Shown here piece after piece: positions 60,998 to 64,000 of a DNA stretch of 64,000 nt. This stretch comes from Delphinapterus leucas (lineage: Eukaryota > Chordata > Mammalia > Artiodactyla > Monodontidae). The position numbers and the translations under genes were made by a program. How positions within the stretch are numbered: position 1 is the first letter of the stretch; each line of letters opens with the position of its first letter. Under the pieces are notes generated by a model, which ran no database searches, was not told where the DNA came from, and worked only from the letters and a program-made list of their open reading frames with translations. Where the stretch lies: contig NW_022098036.1 in the NCBI RefSeq assembly GCF_002288925.2, forward strand, positions 42,579,148-42,643,147, in the 5' to 3' direction.

Positions 60998-61603
60998 TCA
61001 GTTTACCTCTGGGTTTTCTATCTTGTTCCATTGATCTATATTTCTGTTTTTGTTCCAGTACCATATTGTCTTGATTACTTTAGCTATGTAGTATAATCTG
61101 AAGTCAGGGAGTCTGATTCCTCCAGCTCCATTTTTTTCCCTCAAGACTGCTTCAGCTATTCGGGGTCTTTGGGTCTCCAAACAAATTTTAAGATTTTTTG
61201 TTCTAGTTCCGTAAAACATGCCATTGGTAATTTGATAGAGATTGCATTGAATCTGTAGATTGCTTTGGGTAGTATAGTCATTCTCACAATATTGATTCTT
61301 CCAATCCAAGAACATGGTATATCTCTCCATCTGTANNNNNNNNNNNNNNNNNNNNNNNNNNNNNNNNNNNNNNNNNNNNNNNNNNNNNNNNNNNNNNNNN
61401 NNNNNNNNNNNNNNNNNNNNNNNNNNNNNNNNNNNGATTTTTTGTTCTAGTTCCGTAAAACATGCCATTGGTAATTTGATAGAGATTGCATTGAATCTGT
61501 AGATTGCTTTGGGTAGTATAGTCATTCTCACAATATTGATTCTTCCAATCCAAGAACATGGTATATCTCTCCATCTGTTGGTATCATGTTTAATTTCTTT
61601 CAT
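60998..61603 (-). pseudogene. L1 ORF2 block spanning an assembly gap (chimeric frame)
   Basis: An apparent 201-codon frame. Its first part ([17 protein letters not shown]) and last part ([18 protein letters not shown]) are ORF2, but the middle is 100 N plus an out-of-frame second copy of the same 143 bp. The continuous frame is therefore an artefact of the gap. When the duplicate is ignored, the flanking blocks are not in the same frame, so a natural frameshift appears to lie near 61,150-61,190. Confidence 0.88.
61336..61435. other. Assembly gap, 100 N, flanked by duplicated sequence
   Basis: Exactly 100 N. The 143 bp just before it (61,192-61,334) equal the 143 bp just after it (61,436-61,578), offset 244 bp. 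This points to overlapping contig ends placed side by side instead of merged. Confidence 0.97.
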
Positions 61604-61722
61604 CAGTGTCTTATAGTTTTCTGCATACAGGTCTTTTGTCTCCCTAGGTAGGTTTATTCCTAGGTATTTTATTCTTTTTGTTGCAATGGTAAATGGGAGT
61701 GTTTCCTTAATTTCTCTTTCAG

Positions 61723-61935
61723 CTATTTAATCATTACTGTATAGGAATGCAAGAGATTTCTGTGCATTAATTTTGTATCTGCAACTTTATCAAATTCATT
61801 GATTAGCGCTAGTAGTTTTCTGGGGGCATCTTTAGGATTCTCTATGTATAGTATCATGTCATCTGCAAACAGTGACAGATTGCCGTGGCTAGGACTTCCA
61901 AAACTATGTTGAATAATAGCAGTGAGATTGGACAT
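61723..61935 (-). pseudogene. L1 ORF2 reverse-transcriptase core with FADD motif
   Basis: Carries [18 protein letters not shown], the reverse-transcriptase catalytic loop, followed by LINEFDKVA. It is in a different frame from the upstream block (61,854-62,717), and the segment expected between 'VLEVLATAI' and the FADD loop is missing, so a short deletion of about 15 codons with a frame change lies near 61,885. Confidence 0.9.
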
Positions 61936-62717
61936 CCTTGTCTTGTTCCTGATCTTAGATGAAATGCTTTCAGTTTTTCACCATTGAGAATGATGTTTGC
62001 TGTGGGTTTTTCATATATGGTCTTTATTATGTTGAGGTAGGTTCCCTCTATGCCCACTTTCTGGAGAGTTTTTATCATTAATGGGTGTTGAATTTTGTCA
62101 AAAGCTTTTTCTGCATCTATTGAGATGATGATATGGTTTTTCTTCTTCAATTTGTTAATATTGTGTATCACATTGATTGATTTGCATATATTGAAGAATC
62201 CTTGCATCCCTGGGATAAATCCCACTTGATCATGGTGTATGATCCTTTTAATGTGTTTTTGGATTCTGTTTGCTAGGATTTTGTTGAGGATTTTTGCATC
62301 TATATTCATCAGTGGTATTGGTCTGTAATTTTCTTTTTTTGTAGTATCTTTGTCTGGTTTTGGTATCAGGGTGATGGTGGCCTCATAGAATGAGTTTGGG
62401 TGTGTTCTTTCCTCTGCAATTTTTTGGAACTGTTTGAGAAGGGTGGGTGTTATCCCTTCTCTAAATGTTTGATAGAATTCACCTGTGAAGCCATCTGGTC
62501 CTGGACTTTTGTTTGTTGGAAGATTTGTAATCACAGCTTCAATTTCATTACTTGTGATTGGTCTGTTCATATTTTCTGTTTCTTCCTGGTTCAGTCTTGG
62601 AAGGTTATACCTTTCTAAGAATTTGTCCATTTCTTGCAGGTTGTCCATTTTATTGGCATAGAGTTGCTGGTAGTAGTCTCTTAGGATGCTTTGTATTTCT
62701 GTGGTGTCTGTTGTCAC
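61854..62717 (-). pseudogene. L1 ORF2 reverse-transcriptase fingers and palm
   Basis: A 287-codon block, the longest in the window. Visible reverse-transcriptase motifs: [58 protein letters not shown] and [10 protein letters not shown]. It ends at the deletion before the FADD loop, so it cannot make an active enzyme. Human and cetacean L1 families share these motifs; the subfamily was not assigned. Confidence 0.93.
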
Positions 62718-63213
62718 TTCTCCTTTTTCATTTCTAACTTTATTGATTTGAGTCCTCTCCCTCTTTTTCTGATGGGTCTGGCTAATGGTTTATCAATTAT
62801 GTTTATCTTCTCAAAGAACCAGCTTTTACTTTTATTGATCTTTGCTAGTGTTTTCTTTGTTTCTATTTCATTTATTTCTGCTCTGATCTTAAGATTTCTT
62901 TCCTTATTCTAACTTTGGGTTTTGTTTGTTCTTCTTTCTCTAGTTCTTTTAGGTGTAAGGTTAGATTATTTATTTGAGATGTTTCTTGTTTCTTGATGTA
63001 GGCTTGCATAGCTATAAACTTCTCTCTTAGATCTGCTTTTGCTGCAACCCATAGGTTTTGGATTGTCGTGTATTCATTGTCATTTGTCTCTAGGTATTTT
63101 CTGATTTCCTCTTTGATTTCTTCAGTGATCTCTTGGGTATTTAGTAACGTAGTGCTTAGCCTCCATGTGTTTGTGTTTTTTACGTTTTTTTCCCCTGTAG
63201 TTCATTTCTAATC

Positions 63214-63696
63214 TCATAGCGTGTGGTCAGAAAAGATGCTTGATATGATTTCAATTTTCTTAAATTTACTGAGGCTTGATTTGTGACCCAAGATGTAATC
63301 TATCCTGGAGAATGTTCCGTGCACACTTGAGAAGAAGGTGTAATCTGCTGTTTTTGGATGGAATATCCTATAAATATCAATTAAATCGATCTGGTCTATT
63401 GTGTTATTTAAAGCTTCTGTTTCCTTATTTATTTTCATTTTGGATGATCTGTCCATTGGTGTAAGTGAGGTGTTAAAGTCCCCCACTCTTAGTGTGTTAC
63501 TGTCTATTTCCTCTTTTATAGCTGTTGTTAGCAGTTGCCTTATGTATTGAGGTGCTCCTATGTTGGGTGCATATATATTTATAATTGTTATGTCTTCTTC
63601 TTGGATTGATCCCTTGATCATTATGTAGTGTCCTTCCTTGTCTCTTGTAACATTCTTTATTTTCAAGTCTATTTTATCTGATATGAATATTGCCAC
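63214..63696 (-). pseudogene. L1 ORF2 endonuclease-domain block
   Basis: A 160-codon block of the apurinic-type endonuclease domain: INIYAPNIGAPQYI, VGDFNTSL (with the catalytic Asp/Asn pair), SRIDYILGHK and SDH near its end. The N-terminal part with the first catalytic residues is not recognisable downstream in the window. Frame differs from the reverse-transcriptase block. Confidence 0.9.
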
Positions 63697-64000
63697 TCCA
63701 GTTTTCTTTTGATTTCCATTTGCATGGAATATCTTTTTCCATCCCCTTACTTTCAGTCTGTATGTGTCCCTAGGTCTGAAGTGGGTCTTTAATTATCGAT
63801 ATGCATGTTCCTATGACCATTTTCTTAATTGCTTTGGGTTTGTTTTTGTAGGTCCTTTTCTCCTCTTGTGTTTCCCACTTAGAGAAGTTCCTTTAGCATG
63901 TGTTGTAGAGCTGGTTTGGTGGTGCTGAATTCTCTTAGCTTTTGCTTGTCTGTAAAGCTTTTGATTTCTCCATCGAATCTGAATGAGATCCTTGCCAGGT

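Larger units (their letters stand above)
59706..64000 (-). mobile_element. Large antisense L1, runs off the window
   Basis: A T11 run (antisense A tail) at 59,706-59,716 is followed by 3' UTR, the whole ORF2 C-terminal region, reverse transcriptase and endonuclease-region sequence in order. ORF2 is broken by stops, frameshifts and a deletion (see separate entries). The last 300 bp look like L1 antisense sequence but I could not place them in ORF2. The 5' end, any ORF1 and the right target duplication are outside the window. Confidence 0.93.

Overview
The window is from a cetacean (whale or dolphin) nuclear genome. The strongest evidence is six copies of a roughly 200-bp tRNA-derived SINE of the cetacean CHR-2 type (head 'ggcttccctggtggcgcag', internal Pol III box B-like 'ggttcgtgcccc', A tail), plus two shorter, older CHR-1-type relatives. 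Several have clean target-site duplications. The rest of the repeat content is typical of mammals: L1, L2, MIR, and LTRs of the MaLR and ERV classes. Two runs of exactly 100 N mark assembly gaps.

I find no protein-coding gene that I can support. The DNA is AT-rich, shows no CpG island outside the SINEs, and every open frame longer than about 100 codons lies in L1 or SINE sequence or in low-complexity DNA. It reads as a gene-poor intergenic region or a large intron. Two stretches could be exons on splice-site grounds only (11,946-12,115 and about 21,633-21,764) and are offered as hypotheses.

Layout: 0-6.5 kb holds an ERV-type LTR, a possible retrocopy tail, an L1 3' end and an old L2. 6.9-7.9 kb is a cluster of three SINEs. 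9-16 kb holds a MIR, an MST-type LTR and AT-rich DNA. 15.5-17 kb is a mosaic of L2, MIR and two CHR-2 copies in opposite orientation. 17-28 kb is mostly unique, with one neat hairpin at 18.4 kb and scattered L2/MIR. 27.9-34.1 kb is dominated by antisense L1, into which a CHR-2, a MaLR LTR and a CHR-1 SINE have inserted. 36-41 kb holds an MLT1 LTR and several L1 pieces, one with a perfect 16-bp target duplication. 43-49 kb holds MIRs, an L1 3' UTR, an ERV LTR and the youngest-looking CHR-2. 50.8-53.1 kb is a decayed sense L1. 55-59 kb holds a MIR split by an MLT1 LTR, an ERVL-like LTR and a long L2. From 59.7 kb to the window end lies a large antisense L1 whose ORF2 is broken in several places.

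No previously undescribed biological system is evident. The most solid actionable observation concerns the assembly: 143 bp are duplicated exactly on both sides of the 100-N gap at 61,336-61,435, so the gap is very probably an artefact of two unmerged overlapping contig ends. Repeat family names come from recall of consensus sequences, not from a database search, and boundaries are approximate unless a target-site duplication is cited.
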